Origin: Methanobacteriota archaeon
GTDB taxonomy: Archaea; Methanobacteriota; Methanobacteria; Methanobacteriales; Methanobacteriaceae
Direction of reading: 5' to 3'
Length of the DNA: 35,329 nt
Assembly: GCA_023440975.1 (NCBI GenBank)
Contig: JAEZRD010000050.1
Span: forward strand, 1-35,329
This document shows positions 1-8,397 of the stretch, in pieces (the stretch's first letter is position 1; each line of letters starts with the position of its first letter). A model generated the notes under the pieces. That model did not search any database and was not told where the DNA came from. It saw nothing but the letters and a program-made list of their open reading frames with translations. The translations under genes and the position numbers were made by a program.

Positions 1-527
1 GATAATGTCTTATAACCCCAGTAAATGTCATCTGGTTCATCAGGTGTGACTATTACCTCTTTAGCTAACTTTGTAATTTTAAAGCTGAAAACTTTTTTTA
101 CAGTAAGTTGCTCTTTACAGAATGCGAGTTTACCAATACCGATATCTACAAAAGTACCTTTCTTATTACGTTTAACTGTAAATCCTTGACGATAATCTCC
201 TAATTTAGGTTCATCGTCAGTAGGATGATGAGGAGTTCTTAATGGAGGTAAAATTCCAACATGCTGCAATTCATGTTTTATAGGAAATGCCTCTTTTCTT
301 AAATACTGAGGAGTATCCATATAAGAGAGAACTTCAGCCATGAAATCTGCATCTTCTTCATCATTCTCATCTTCACGAGAAAGATCTTTATAAATAACAA
401 CTTCGTTAACTTTATATACTGCTAATAATCTTCCTATAACACCGACTTTACTAGTCTTCAATTTTAAATCCTTAGTCTCGGATAAGAAAGAATCAGGTAT
501 AAAGATTGATAAATTTCGTTTCTGCAT
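1..527 (-). CDS. SPOUT-type RNA methyltransferase (MTH1-like), 3' end cut off by window
   Basis: I translated this frame by hand; it is open from an ATG at 527 to the window edge (about 175 residues, C-terminus missing). The product begins MQKRNLSIFIPDSFLSE and contains KVGVIGRLLAVYKVNEVVIY (about 27-46), YMDTPQYLRK and GILPPLRTPHHP (about 92-103). This is the conserved N-terminal core of the archaeal/eukaryotic SPOUT methyltransferase family Methyltrn_RNA_3, which has an OB/S1-like insert; the stretch around GDYRQGFTVKRNKKGTFVDIGIG looks like that insert. Family members are predicted RNA uridine methyltransferases. In related methanogens this gene sits just before ribosomal protein L3, so an L3 operon probably lies beyond the left edge (inference). 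A TATA-like box about 28 bases upstream and no Shine-Dalgarno sequence suggest a leaderless mRNA. Confidence 0.8.
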   Translation of the reverse strand, partial: MQKRNLSIFIPDSFLSETKDLKLKTSKVGVIGRLLAVYKVNEVVIYKDLSREDENDEEDADFMAEVLSYMDTPQYLRKEAFPIKHELQHVGILPPLRTPHHPTDDEPKLGDYRQGFTVKRNKKGTFVDIGIGKLAFCKEQLTVKKVFSFKITKLAKEVIVTPDEPDDIYWGYKTL

Positions 528-826
528 TTATAATTATTTATTCAAATCTATATATAAATATTACTCTAAATTTTTCATAGCACTGACTAAGATAACCTTA
601 AACTATTCCAATACCATATCAATTATGGTACCTCATAGGTCAACTATGAAAAAAATTTTGTTTAAGTATATAATATATAGATTATAATTATATTACTTTA
701 ATATAGTATATATAGTTTACCTAAAATCAATTAAAATAAAGAACAAAAACCAATAAAAAAGAGAAATACAGAAAAATTTAAAGTAAAAATGAAAAATTAA
801 TACAATGAATATCTAAAAATAAAAAT
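528..826. other. Gene-free gap with two short dyads
   Basis: I found no gene or tRNA here. Two hyphenated inverted repeats lie side by side: TACCAT/ATGGTA (612-617 and 625-630) and CATAG/CTATG (634-638 and 644-648). They are about 85-120 bases upstream of the methyltransferase start and just downstream of the 827-1498 gene, so they could be an operator or 3'-end structure. The rest is A/T-rich without recognisable content. Confidence 0.35.
548..562 (-). promoter_or_regulatory. TATA box of the MTH1-like methyltransferase gene
   Basis: On the minus strand the motif TATTTATATA (560 to 551) matches the archaeal box A. It is centred about 28 bases before the ATG at 527, which puts the transcription start at or beside the start codon. 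No Shine-Dalgarno sequence lies in between, so translation is probably leaderless. Confidence 0.5.
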
Positions 827-1498
827 TTAAAAATTTTCAACTCTCAAAACTAAAACATCCACATTATAAAATTCTTTTGTATGAAAATCATAAATTTTAG
901 GTAAAGGAAATTGATATTGAAACCTATGAGTAATATTACCCCCAAGATTTTCAAAATATTTGTAAACAAACTTTTCAGTAGATAACATATGAAAAGAATA
1001 AATAACTTCTGAAGATTTCATTGCCAAATCAATAAATTTTCTATCTGCACCAGATTGACCTTTTTCTTGTGATCCAAATGGAGGATTTTGAAATAATGTT
1101 TCAACTTTAAAATCTTCATTACAATACAAATTCTCACTCTCAATAACATTAGATAAACTATTAATTTTATTAACATCTAAAACTTTAAAATTAACACCAT
1201 TAATTCCCATATCCTTAGATATATTTTGAGCAGCTTCAACAGAATCAACATCAATATCAATACCCAATGCCTTATCCGCACCAAGCAAAATAGAACCAAT
1301 AGAAAATATTCCAGTTCCACATCCCAAATCAATAACACTACGCCCATCAATATCCCCCATAGAAAAAGCATTCCATAAAAGATCACTAGCAATAACAGAA
1401 GGTGTTGTATACTGTTCTAAAAAAACTTTAGGACTAGGGTGAGAAGGAATTGTCTCAAGTATCATTTCCAATTGTTTCTTCTTTTTAATTGTTACCAT
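827..1498 (-). CDS. METTL5-like N6-adenine RNA methyltransferase
   Basis: A class I SAM-dependent methyltransferase of 223 residues. The SAM-binding motif I is DLGCGTG at 57-63, an acidic GIDID follows at 79-83, and the catalytic NPPFG is at 138-142. The preceding LEQYTTPSVIA (27-37) is typical of the METTL5 family, whose eukaryotic member makes m6A in 18S rRNA; archaeal members are thought to act on rRNA or other nucleic acid. The frame also opens from a TTG four codons upstream (1510), but the ATG at 1498 fits better because a TATA-like element (about 1518-1530) lies some 25-30 bases upstream and no Shine-Dalgarno sequence is present, as for a leaderless message. It is divergent from pycA. 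Family is clear; the exact substrate is inferred. Confidence 0.85.
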   Translation of the reverse strand: MVTIKKKKQLEMILETIPSHPSPKVFLEQYTTPSVIASDLLWNAFSMGDIDGRSVIDLGCGTGIFSIGSILLGADKALGIDIDVDSVEAAQNISKDMGINGVNFKVLDVNKINSLSNVIESENLYCNEDFKVETLFQNPPFGSQEKGQSGADRKFIDLAMKSSEVIYSFHMLSTEKFVYKYFENLGGNITHRFQYQFPLPKIYDFHTKEFYNVDVLVLRVENF

Positions 1499-1546
1499 AA
1501 TAAAAACCAAAAAAATAATGTATAATTATAATAAAGATAATCTAAT

Positions 1547-1570
1547 TATATAATAATATATTATTATATA
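1547..1570. repeat. 24-bp perfect A/T palindrome in the divergent pycA promoter region
   Basis: Bases 1547-1570 read identically on both strands with the centre between 1558 and 1559; all 12 pairs match and the next pair fails. It overlaps the upstream edge of the TATA-like element of pycA. It contains only A and T, so low complexity may explain it. Confidence 0.5.
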
Positions 1571-1594
1571 TAATAAATAAAAATTATTCTTAAT
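1562..1594 (+). promoter_or_regulatory. pycA-bpl promoter (TATA element)
   Basis: TTATATATAATAA at about 1564-1576 fits archaeal box A and would start transcription near 1594, leaving a leader of about 25 bases that holds the AGAGG ribosome-binding site (1606-1610). Confidence 0.45.
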
Positions 1595-1618
1595 CATTTT
1601 ATAAAAGAGGTTATAAAA

Positions 1619-3115
1619 TTGTTTGAAAAGATATTAGTAGCTAACAGAGGAGAAATAGCTATAAGAATAATGCGAGCATGTCGTGAATTAGATATAAAAA
1701 GTGTAGCAGTTTATTCTGATGCAGATAAAAAATCTTTATACACTAATTATGCAGATGAAAAATATCCATTAGGAAACCCAAGTCCTCTACAAAGTTACTT
1801 AAACATAGACAAAATAATGAATGCAGCAGTTGAATCTGGCGCAGAAGCTATTCATCCAGGTTATGGATTCCTTGCAGAAAATCCTAAGCTTGGAGAAGAA
1901 TGTGAAAAAAATGGAATTACCCTCATAGGACCAACTGGCGATGTAATACGCCAAATGGGAGATAAAATCACAAGTAAACAAATTATGAAAAAAGCAGGAA
2001 TCCCTGTAATTGAAGGAACAGACCAAGGAATAACAGACTTAGATGAAGCAGCAGAAATTGCAGCAAATATTGGTTATCCTGTTATTATTAAAGCATCAGC
2101 AGGAGGAGGAGGAATCGGTATGCGTGCTGTTTACAGTGAAGATGAACTAGTACGTGCAATTGAATCAACTCAATCCGTCGCAGCTGCGAACTTTGGAGAT
2201 AGTACCGTATTCATAGAAAAATATTTAGAAAAACCAAGACACATTGAGTTCCAAGTTCTAGGAGATACTCATGGAAATGTTATACACGTAGCAGACCGTG
2301 AATGTAGTATTCAGAGAAGACACCAAAAACTTTTAGAAGAAGCGCCTTCCCCAATCATGACAGAAGAATTACGTGAAAAAATGGGAGAAAGTGCTATAAA
2401 AGCCGCTTCATCAATTGATTACACTGGTGCTGGAACCATAGAATTCATGTATGAAAATGGAAGTTACTATTTCTTAGAAATGAATACTCGTATACAAGTA
2501 GAACATCCAATAACAGAAATTGTTACCAATACTGACTTAGTAAAAGAACAAATAAAAATAGCAGCAGGCCAAGAATTAGAATTAGCTCAAAATGATATTA
2601 AAGTAACAGGACATGCTATAGAATGTCGTATAAATGCAGAAGACCCATTATCAGACTTTGCACCAAACCCTGGAAAAATTACAGGTTATCGTTCACCTGG
2701 AGGACCTGGAGTAAGATTAGATAGTGGAGTTTACATGAATTATACAATACCCACTTTTTATGATAGTATGATTAGTAAATTAGTTACTAATGGAAGTACA
2801 CGTCAAGATGCAATAAACCGTATGAAAAGAGCATTAAGTGAATACATTATTTTAGGTGTTAAAACTACAATTCCATTCCATAAAGCAATCATAAGAAATC
2901 CTTACTTCTTAGCTGGAGATCTTAATACACACTTTATAGACGAACACAAAAAAGGAATCCAAGAAGAAATGAAAAAAGTTATTGAAGAAGACCGTGAAAA
3001 TGTTAACCGTCTTAAAGCAACTTTCATGCCTGGAAAAAAAATAGCAGCTATATCCGCAGGAGTAGGTTCTTACTTAACTAATGCTCAAGCTCAACAAAAT
3101 AAAAAACGACAATAA
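1619..3115 (+). CDS. pycA: Pyruvate carboxylase subunit A (biotin carboxylase)
   Basis: The ATP-dependent biotin carboxylase half of the archaeal two-subunit pyruvate carboxylase, 498 residues. It carboxylates the biotin carried on PycB, which then makes oxaloacetate from pyruvate to feed the incomplete reductive citric-acid route. Visible motifs: HPGYGFLAEN (79-88), the ATP-grasp glycine loop KASAGGGGIGMR (158-169), HIEFQVLGD (208-216), RRHQKLLEEAPS (233-244) and the catalytic EMNTRIQVEH (287-296). Length and lack of a biotinyl domain match methanogen PycA. Acetyl-CoA carboxylase AccC is the close alternative, but the following biotin ligase gene matches the known pycA-bpl arrangement of Methanothermobacter. 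The start is TTG, supported by AGAGG eight bases upstream. pycB is not in the window. Confidence 0.93.
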   Translation: MFEKILVANRGEIAIRIMRACRELDIKSVAVYSDADKKSLYTNYADEKYPLGNPSPLQSYLNIDKIMNAAVESGAEAIHPGYGFLAENPKLGEECEKNGITLIGPTGDVIRQMGDKITSKQIMKKAGIPVIEGTDQGITDLDEAAEIAANIGYPVIIKASAGGGGIGMRAVYSEDELVRAIESTQSVAAANFGDSTVFIEKYLEKPRHIEFQVLGDTHGNVIHVADRECSIQRRHQKLLEEAPSPIMTEELREKMGESAIKAASSIDYTGAGTIEFMYENGSYYFLEMNTRIQVEHPITEIVTNTDLVKEQIKIAAGQELELAQNDIKVTGHAIECRINAEDPLSDFAPNPGKITGYRSPGGPGVRLDSGVYMNYTIPTFYDSMISKLVTNGSTRQDAINRMKRALSEYIILGVKTTIPFHKAIIRNPYFLAGDLNTHFIDEHKKGIQEEMKKVIEEDRENVNRLKATFMPGKKIAAISAGVGSYLTNAQAQQNKKRQ

Positions 3116-3139
3116 ATCATGTTTTAGAGGGATTTTCTT

Positions 3140-4063
3140 ATGAAAAAAGAAATGTTAGATTTACTTAAAAAGAAAAACAAAATTTCAAATAAAGATGCTG
3201 ATGAAATTTTAGAATTAGACGAAGAAGAAATTATTGGATTTCTTAAAGAATTAGGAACTCAAGAACCTAATTTAACCACATTAAACACTATTCAAAAAAA
3301 TTTAGATACAGAATACATTGGAAAAAATATTTACTGCTACGATGAAGTAAAATCCACAAACAATATAGCTAAATTTTTAGGTGAAGCAGGTGAAGATGAA
3401 GGTACTGTAATTGTTGCAGACACCCAAACAAAAGCAAGAGGACGTTCTGGAAAACCTTGGAAATCTCCTAAAGGAGGATCATGGTTAAGTATTGTAATTA
3501 GACCTAATGTTCCACCTACTCATGCATCATTAATAACTCTTGCAACTGGAGTTGCAGTATGTAAATCTTTAAGAGAATTAGGTGTAAATGCTGAAATTAA
3601 ATGGCCAAATGATATTTTAATAAGAGGTAAAAAAGTATCAGGAGTACTTACTGAAGCAAAAGTCACATTTAATAACTTAGATTATGTTATAGTTGGAATT
3701 GGAATAGATACAAATCTTAATATAGATGATTTCCCTGAAGAATTAAAACAAGGCGCAACAAGCTTAAAAAATGAAATTGATGGAGAAATATGCGAAGACA
3801 AATTAATTGCTATTTTCCTAAAAGAATTTGAAAATATTTATAATCTATTTAAAGAAGAAAACTATGAAAAAATTTTACATGAATGGAGAATATTATCTAA
3901 AACCATTGGAAGTGAAGTAATTATTAAACAACCATTAGGTAAAACCATCGAAGGATATGCTGTTGGAATTAACAAAGAAGGCAGTTTAATCATAGAAAAA
4001 GGAGATGGATCTCTTGAAAAAATTTTTGCTGGAGAATTACGTCACAAAGATGGAGCATATTAA
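3140..4063 (+). CDS. Biotin-protein ligase with short N-terminal HTH-like segment
   Basis: A 307-residue ligase that makes biotinyl-AMP and transfers biotin to a lysine of the carboxylase carrier subunit. The catalytic domain shows the biotinyl-adenylate loop ARGRSGKPW (99-107), KWPND (154-158) and KKVSGVLTE (164-172), then an SH3-like C-terminal domain (about 255-305). Residues 1-40 resemble a shortened helix-turn-helix of BirA type but lack a clear wing, so a repressor role is doubtful. It lies 24 bases after pycA with its own AGAGGG site eight bases before the ATG, and almost certainly shares its transcript. Its stop codon is inside a hairpin that probably ends the operon. Confidence 0.9.
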   Translation: MKKEMLDLLKKKNKISNKDADEILELDEEEIIGFLKELGTQEPNLTTLNTIQKNLDTEYIGKNIYCYDEVKSTNNIAKFLGEAGEDEGTVIVADTQTKARGRSGKPWKSPKGGSWLSIVIRPNVPPTHASLITLATGVAVCKSLRELGVNAEIKWPNDILIRGKKVSGVLTEAKVTFNNLDYVIVGIGIDTNLNIDDFPEELKQGATSLKNEIDGEICEDKLIAIFLKEFENIYNLFKEENYEKILHEWRILSKTIGSEVIIKQPLGKTIEGYAVGINKEGSLIIEKGDGSLEKIFAGELRHKDGAY

Positions 4064-4097
4064 GTGAGAAAAAATCCCACTTAATTTTTAACTTTTT
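4060..4097 (+). terminator. Hairpin plus T-rich tract ending pycA-bpl
   Basis: TTAAGTG (4060-4066) pairs with CACTTAA (4078-4084) and is followed by T-rich sequence up to about 4100. The stem includes the last bases of the bpl reading frame and separates it from the convergent gene ending at 4098. Confidence 0.6.
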
Positions 4098-5252
4098 TTA
4101 TTCAAAAATCAAATTATAACATTTATTTGTATCATTCATTACTTTTTTTAAAATTTTTAGTGAAGAATCTATTTTTTTAATAAGTTCATCAGTAGTTAAT
4201 AATTTACTATCTGGTGAAGCAATATCAAAACGGATTGTAGCAGAAGCACCAGGCATTCCTACAGCAGGTATTGTGATTATTCCTTCATATTTAAGCATTA
4301 TCATTGCCCATAAAAAATTTAAATCCTTACTAGTTAAATCCGGATTTTCACAATTTAATTCATTATATAAATCATTTTCTTTAACCATTACCCCCGTTGG
4401 TGTTTCTTTAAAGAAATTATAATATGAATTAAGTTTATTTAATAATTCTTCTTTTTTCACTAAAGAATTTCTTAAATCTTGTGGATTATAATCTTCTAAA
4501 CCTTTAACCATCGCCAATATACTAGGAGGTTGAGCTTCCAAACCAAATTGAGTGGCTTTAGATTTAATTAAATCAATTAAATCTTCCTTACCTGCCATTA
4601 AACCTCCACGTGGGCCTTTCATTAATTTATCCGTACTTGTAACTACTAAATCTGCACCTAACTCTGTTGCTTTTCGTTGATTAAAAATTGCAGTTCTTAA
4701 TCTTGCCCCAGATGCATCATCCACCAATACGGGTATATTCTCTTTATGAGCAAGATTTATTACATGTTTAAAAGTTTTCTCATCAAGTGTCTGATGGTCC
4801 ATAGTTGAACCAGTAATAATAACTAAATTTACATCATAGGGTACTCGAAACTTTTCAATATCTGTATATTCTAAATAGTTTGCATGCACTAATTTACAAG
4901 ATCTAGGTATACTTGGATGAGCAGGGTGTTCCTTTAAAAAATGAAGAACAAAACCTTTTTCAGGAACTAATGCTAAAATAGTGGCAAGTATTCCAGAACT
5001 AGTCCTATTTACTGCAAAAACTTTTTCTCCACCTAAATGTTTAATCCCTTCTTTTTGTAACTTTTCTTCAAAAATAGCAGGACCAATATATGTTTCTAAA
5101 AGTTTTAAATCTTCATCTGAAGCCAAAAATCCTCCAGACAATCCAGTTAAATCATACAAATTTTTCCGACTGCCTTTATCCATTATTTCTCTAATATTTT
5201 TTAATGCAGATTCTCGTTTCTTAACTTCATCAACAGAATTATTAACTAACAT
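4098..5252 (-). CDS. SelA-like PLP-dependent protein of the MJ0158 family
   Basis: A fold-type I pyridoxal-phosphate enzyme of 384 residues. The predicted Schiff-base lysine is K209 in VVTSTDKLMKGPRGG, and VDDASG (177-182) supplies the aspartate contacting the cofactor ring. NRTSSG (82-87) sits where phosphate-binding residues are expected. The sequence resembles the archaeal MJ0158 family, related to bacterial selenocysteine synthase SelA; from memory, the M. jannaschii protein was reported to lack SelA activity, so the substrate is unknown. No selenocysteine gene (selB, selD, sepsecS) is nearby. A weak GTGA motif lies upstream of the ATG. It is convergent with bpl and downstream of a small hypothetical gene. 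Confidence 0.82.
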   Translation of the reverse strand: MLVNNSVDEVKKRESALKNIREIMDKGSRKNLYDLTGLSGGFLASDEDLKLLETYIGPAIFEEKLQKEGIKHLGGEKVFAVNRTSSGILATILALVPEKGFVLHFLKEHPAHPSIPRSCKLVHANYLEYTDIEKFRVPYDVNLVIITGSTMDHQTLDEKTFKHVINLAHKENIPVLVDDASGARLRTAIFNQRKATELGADLVVTSTDKLMKGPRGGLMAGKEDLIDLIKSKATQFGLEAQPPSILAMVKGLEDYNPQDLRNSLVKKEELLNKLNSYYNFFKETPTGVMVKENDLYNELNCENPDLTSKDLNFLWAMIMLKYEGIITIPAVGMPGASATIRFDIASPDSKLLTTDELIKKIDSSLKILKKVMNDTNKCYNLIFE

Positions 5253-5412
5253 ATTTTTTCACTATAATATAATTATTAAATTTAAATTAATAAATTTTTT
5301 TTATAATACTCCTAAAAAAAACATTAAATAAATTATAAAAATTAAAAATTTAAAATATTCCCTACTGGAATTTAATTAAAAAAAAAAATTTAAAAAAAAA
5401 GAAATAGAAAAA
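5253..5412 (-). terminator. Oligo-T tracts after the 110-residue ORF; promoter zone of the SelA-like gene
   Basis: Read on the minus strand, runs of nine and eleven T follow the stop of the upstream gene (forward A-runs between about 5380 and 5400), which is the archaeal oligo-T termination pattern. A small ATTCC/GGAAT hairpin lies at about 5357-5371. The remaining A/T-rich bases probably hold the promoter of the SelA-like gene. Confidence 0.4.
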
Positions 5413-5745
5413 TTAGAACTCTTCATCCATGAATTCTAAATGAAAATTAGAGCTAAATGCTTCTACCATAACATCAAGATCTTTACCCTCAAGAGGAATA
5501 GATTCAAAATCTTCCCCTTCATTATAAGAATATTCTGCATCAACAATTTTACCCTCAGCAGTAGTATAAAATATTATACTATCAGATATTTCTTCTGGGT
5601 TTTTACTAGGTAAAAATATTTCTACAGATCCCCCTAATTGATCAAAAAATTTTTCTTTTTCAGCTTCATCCTTATTAACTTTTTTAAATTTTCTTATTCT
5701 TGATTTGAGTTTTTTTTCTGCTGTTTCTTTTAAAGCACCTGGCAT
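5413..5745 (-). CDS. Conserved-looking small hypothetical protein
   Basis: I do not recognise this 110-residue protein. It starts with a lysine/arginine-rich helix-prone segment (about 6-33), followed by an alpha/beta region with SVEIFLPS (40-47) and IIFYTT (57-62), and ends in a very acidic tail (FMDEEF). It has no membrane segment, no signal peptide and no cysteines, so it is probably cytosolic. A near-perfect AGGTGA ribosome-binding site lies six bases before the ATG, and a BRE/TATA promoter precedes it, so I regard it as a real gene. It is flanked by the SelA-like gene and fumB on the same strand but has its own promoter and oligo-T terminator. Function unknown. Confidence 0.75.
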   Translation of the reverse strand: MPGALKETAEKKLKSRIRKFKKVNKDEAEKEKFFDQLGGSVEIFLPSKNPEEISDSIIFYTTAEGKIVDAEYSYNEGEDFESIPLEGKDLDVMVEAFSSNFHLEFMDEEF

Positions 5746-5837
5746 AGTAATTCACCTTTTTTATTCCAACTTTATAATTATTATAATATTTATAATTCTA
5801 AATAGTTTTTTCAAACTTAATATTTAGTTAATAAAAG

Positions 5838-5863
5838 TTTTATTATATAAACTATTCGGATAA
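5838..5863 (-). promoter_or_regulatory. BRE/TATA promoter of the 110-residue ORF
   Basis: Minus-strand CCGAATA followed directly by GTTTATATAATA resembles an archaeal BRE plus box A. The predicted transcription start is near 5821, giving a leader of about 75 bases. Confidence 0.5.
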
Positions 5864-5909
5864 TTAAGAAATTTCATTATTTAATAATAAATTAAAGTAT
5901 TTAATATAT

Positions 5910-6431
5910 TTATTTGTATAAACTGTTTCCATTAGAATCCATACCAACAATTAAAGGACCAAATTTATTAACTTTTAGTTCCCATAATGCCTCAGGCATT
6001 CCAAGATCTAACCAATCAACATTACTTACTTCACTTACTTTATCAACATATAATGCAGCACATCCTCCAGTAGCAACTAAATATACTGCGTTATTACGGT
6101 TTAAAGCTTGTTGAACAGAATCATCCATTCCACCTTTACCAATCACTATTTTAACACCTTTATCTAATACTTTTGCTTGGTAAGGATTCATTCTCATACT
6201 TGTAGTTGGACCTATAGCTACAATATTATAATTACCATTTCTATCTTCTTTAATTATAGGGCCTGCATGAAATAAAGCAACACCATCTAATGAAAATGGG
6301 GCTCCTTCATCTATAATTCTTTTATGTGCTTGATCTCTTGCAGTTACTATAGTTCCAGAAACTGTAACTACATCACCAATTTTTAATTTTGTTAAATCTT
6401 CACCAGTAACTGGTACTTTTATATCCATCAT
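5910..6431 (-). CDS. fumB: Fumarate hydratase, class I, beta subunit
   Basis: The C-terminal (beta) half of a two-subunit class I [4Fe-4S] fumarase, 173 residues. It converts malate and fumarate in the incomplete reductive citric-acid route, the same route that PycA feeds. Family motifs: SGTIVTARDQAHKRI (25-39), HAGPI (55-59), GPTTSMRMNPY (74-84), IGKGGM (97-102) and TGGCAALY (121-128). The iron-sulfur alpha subunit is a separate gene outside the window. L(+)-tartrate dehydratase beta is homologous and cannot be fully excluded, but fumarase is the expected function in methanogens. GGGAT lies just upstream; either of two adjacent ATGs (6431 or 6428) may be used. Confidence 0.85.
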   Translation of the reverse strand: MMDIKVPVTGEDLTKLKIGDVVTVSGTIVTARDQAHKRIIDEGAPFSLDGVALFHAGPIIKEDRNGNYNIVAIGPTTSMRMNPYQAKVLDKGVKIVIGKGGMDDSVQQALNRNNAVYLVATGGCAALYVDKVSEVSNVDWLDLGMPEALWELKVNKFGPLIVGMDSNGNSLYK

Positions 6432-6579
6432 TAAAATCCCTTTTTATTTCTTAAATAATAATAATCTCTAAAAAAATATAATAAAGATTAATACAAAGAT
6501 TCATTATATAATATTATATTATAAATATTGTCTTATAAAATTTATTCAACAAAATTTTTTTTTAAGGAGAAAAAAGACC

Positions 6580-8397
6580 ATGACAAGTATGAGTAGTGTT
6601 GCAGGATTATCCAAATATCTTAAAACACTCCCAAAAGCTAAAATATCATTATTTAGTATGATTTTTATCAGTTTCTTAAGTGGAGCTGTAATTTTTTTAA
6701 TAAATCCAATGAACGAATATAGTCAAATAGAAAACCTATTTTATGGAGGAGCATTTGGATTTTTTGTATTTGGAGTAAGTAGTATTATTTCTGGTGCAAC
6801 TGATCAACAATGGGTATACTCCTTAAAAGGAATAAATCTTAAAAGAAAACATAGTATGTTCTTATCCCTCACCAGTATGACAATCTTATGCATAATAACA
6901 ATTGCAGGAGTAATAATTGGTAAAATATTTAATATGGATTTATTTGTTAACAGTATTTTATTTGGTTGTGTATTAATATTTGCTTGGAATTTCTTAGTCT
7001 TATGGGGTACAAGTAGAATTGGACCTGGCAAATCATTCATTATAAGTTTATTTCAACCATTATTAGTAATTGGTATATTAATTGTTGTAGTATTTTTAGG
7101 CGATATTGAAATTAAATTACAATTAGGTATTATTGGAACAATATTAAAAGTATTTATAGCTTGTTTAGTTTTCCTTGTAGCTATTTACTCATTTATGAAA
7201 GTAGTAGAAACACCAATGAAAAATAATTTAGGTTTTGGAGCATTAGATTTACTTAGTTTTTTCATTGCCCATATGAATGAGGGATCTTCATCTATTGAAA
7301 ATTTATTTGATAACTCAGGTGAATTTGTAGATACTTTAGTTGGTACAGTTAGTTTCAGAGACTTTGAAGGAAACATCAAAGCTTTATTTATAAGTCCTTG
7401 TGTGCATCCTGGACCTTTAGGTGATATTGGAGGTGCTAATATGCCTACAATATTAGCAAATCAATTCGATAATTTTACAATGGTTGCACATGGCCCATCA
7501 ACTCATGATTTTAATCCAGTCAGTGTTAAAGAAATTTGTAAAATAGAAAATGCAATCCGTGACGGCTTAACTGATATGGAATACAGTGACAAAGTAAGTA
7601 AATTCAAAAGATATTCTCATGAAAAAGCTAACATTGGAGTTCAATTCTTCAATAATGGACCGTTAATGCTTTCAACATTCGCTCCTTCTGGTAGTGATGA
7701 TATTGAATTTAGTGTTGGTTTATCCATGATGATTGAAAGTCAAAAAACTTGTAATGTTGAGAATAGTATTATAGTAGATTGTCATAATAGTTTTAATGCT
7801 GAAAAAGGAGGAGTATTACCTGGAAACCCTGAAGTATTCCAATTATTAGATGCTATTAAAGAAATGGAAAATATAAATCAGGACAATAAATTAAGTGTTG
7901 GGACAAGTTCTAATCTTATGAGTGATTTGGATAAAACTCATGGAGTTGGAGAAAGTGGATTAAAAGTCATGGTTATTCAAGCAGGTGATCAAAAAACTGC
8001 AATAGCCCTTTTTGACAGCAATAATATGGAACTTGGTTTTAGAGAAACAATATTTGAAGCATTAAAAGATTTACCTATTGACGAATTAGAAGTATTAACT
8101 ACAGATACTCATTCAGTTAACACATTATCTAAGGGTTATAATCCTATAGGAACATCAGAAAAAGAAAAAATTATTGATTATTTATCACAAACTATTTTAG
8201 AAGCTATAGATGATTTAGAACCTGTTGAAGCTGGAACAAATGTTAGTAGAATTAAAAATTTAAAAACTTTCGGTCCAAACAATAGTACTGAATTAATATC
8301 AACTATTAGTTCTATAGTTGCTGTAAGTAAAATTATGGCTCCTTTAATTTTTATTGTTGCAATAATTTTTGTATTTATTTGGATTTATTTATTATAA
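6580..8397 (+). CDS. DUF2070-family seven-helix membrane protein with His/Asp-rich soluble domain
   Basis: A 605-residue protein resembling the archaeal DUF2070 family, whose function is unknown to me. Six hydrophobic helices occupy about 22-42, 52-72, 92-116, 120-142, 150-174 and 182-206; a seventh ends the protein (about 583-605). Between them is a soluble domain of about 370 residues carrying potential metal ligands: HPGPLGDIGG (276-285), HGPSTHDFN (304-312), VDCHNSFNAEKGG (399-411) and TTDTHSVN (507-514). Lysines near the N-terminus suggest it starts inside, which would put the large domain in the cytoplasm. AAGGAG ends ten bases before the ATG; a second ATG is three codons downstream. 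Divergent from fumB and convergent with the small membrane gene. Confidence 0.8.
   Translation: MTSMSSVAGLSKYLKTLPKAKISLFSMIFISFLSGAVIFLINPMNEYSQIENLFYGGAFGFFVFGVSSIISGATDQQWVYSLKGINLKRKHSMFLSLTSMTILCIITIAGVIIGKIFNMDLFVNSILFGCVLIFAWNFLVLWGTSRIGPGKSFIISLFQPLLVIGILIVVVFLGDIEIKLQLGIIGTILKVFIACLVFLVAIYSFMKVVETPMKNNLGFGALDLLSFFIAHMNEGSSSIENLFDNSGEFVDTLVGTVSFRDFEGNIKALFISPCVHPGPLGDIGGANMPTILANQFDNFTMVAHGPSTHDFNPVSVKEICKIENAIRDGLTDMEYSDKVSKFKRYSHEKANIGVQFFNNGPLMLSTFAPSGSDDIEFSVGLSMMIESQKTCNVENSIIVDCHNSFNAEKGGVLPGNPEVFQLLDAIKEMENINQDNKLSVGTSSNLMSDLDKTHGVGESGLKVMVIQAGDQKTAIALFDSNNMELGFRETIFEALKDLPIDELEVLTTDTHSVNTLSKGYNPIGTSEKEKIIDYLSQTILEAIDDLEPVEAGTNVSRIKNLKTFGPNNSTELISTISSIVAVSKIMAPLIFIVAIIFVFIWIYLL

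Noticed and set aside
1177..1392. Frame of 71 codons inside the METTL5-like gene
   Set aside because: It is in another frame of a gene with full family motifs, has no ribosome-binding site, and its product is simple hydrophobic sequence.
4981..5331. Plus-strand frame of 116 codons antisense to the SelA-like gene
   Set aside because: It overlaps a gene with clear PLP motifs and has no family motif or strong ribosome-binding site.
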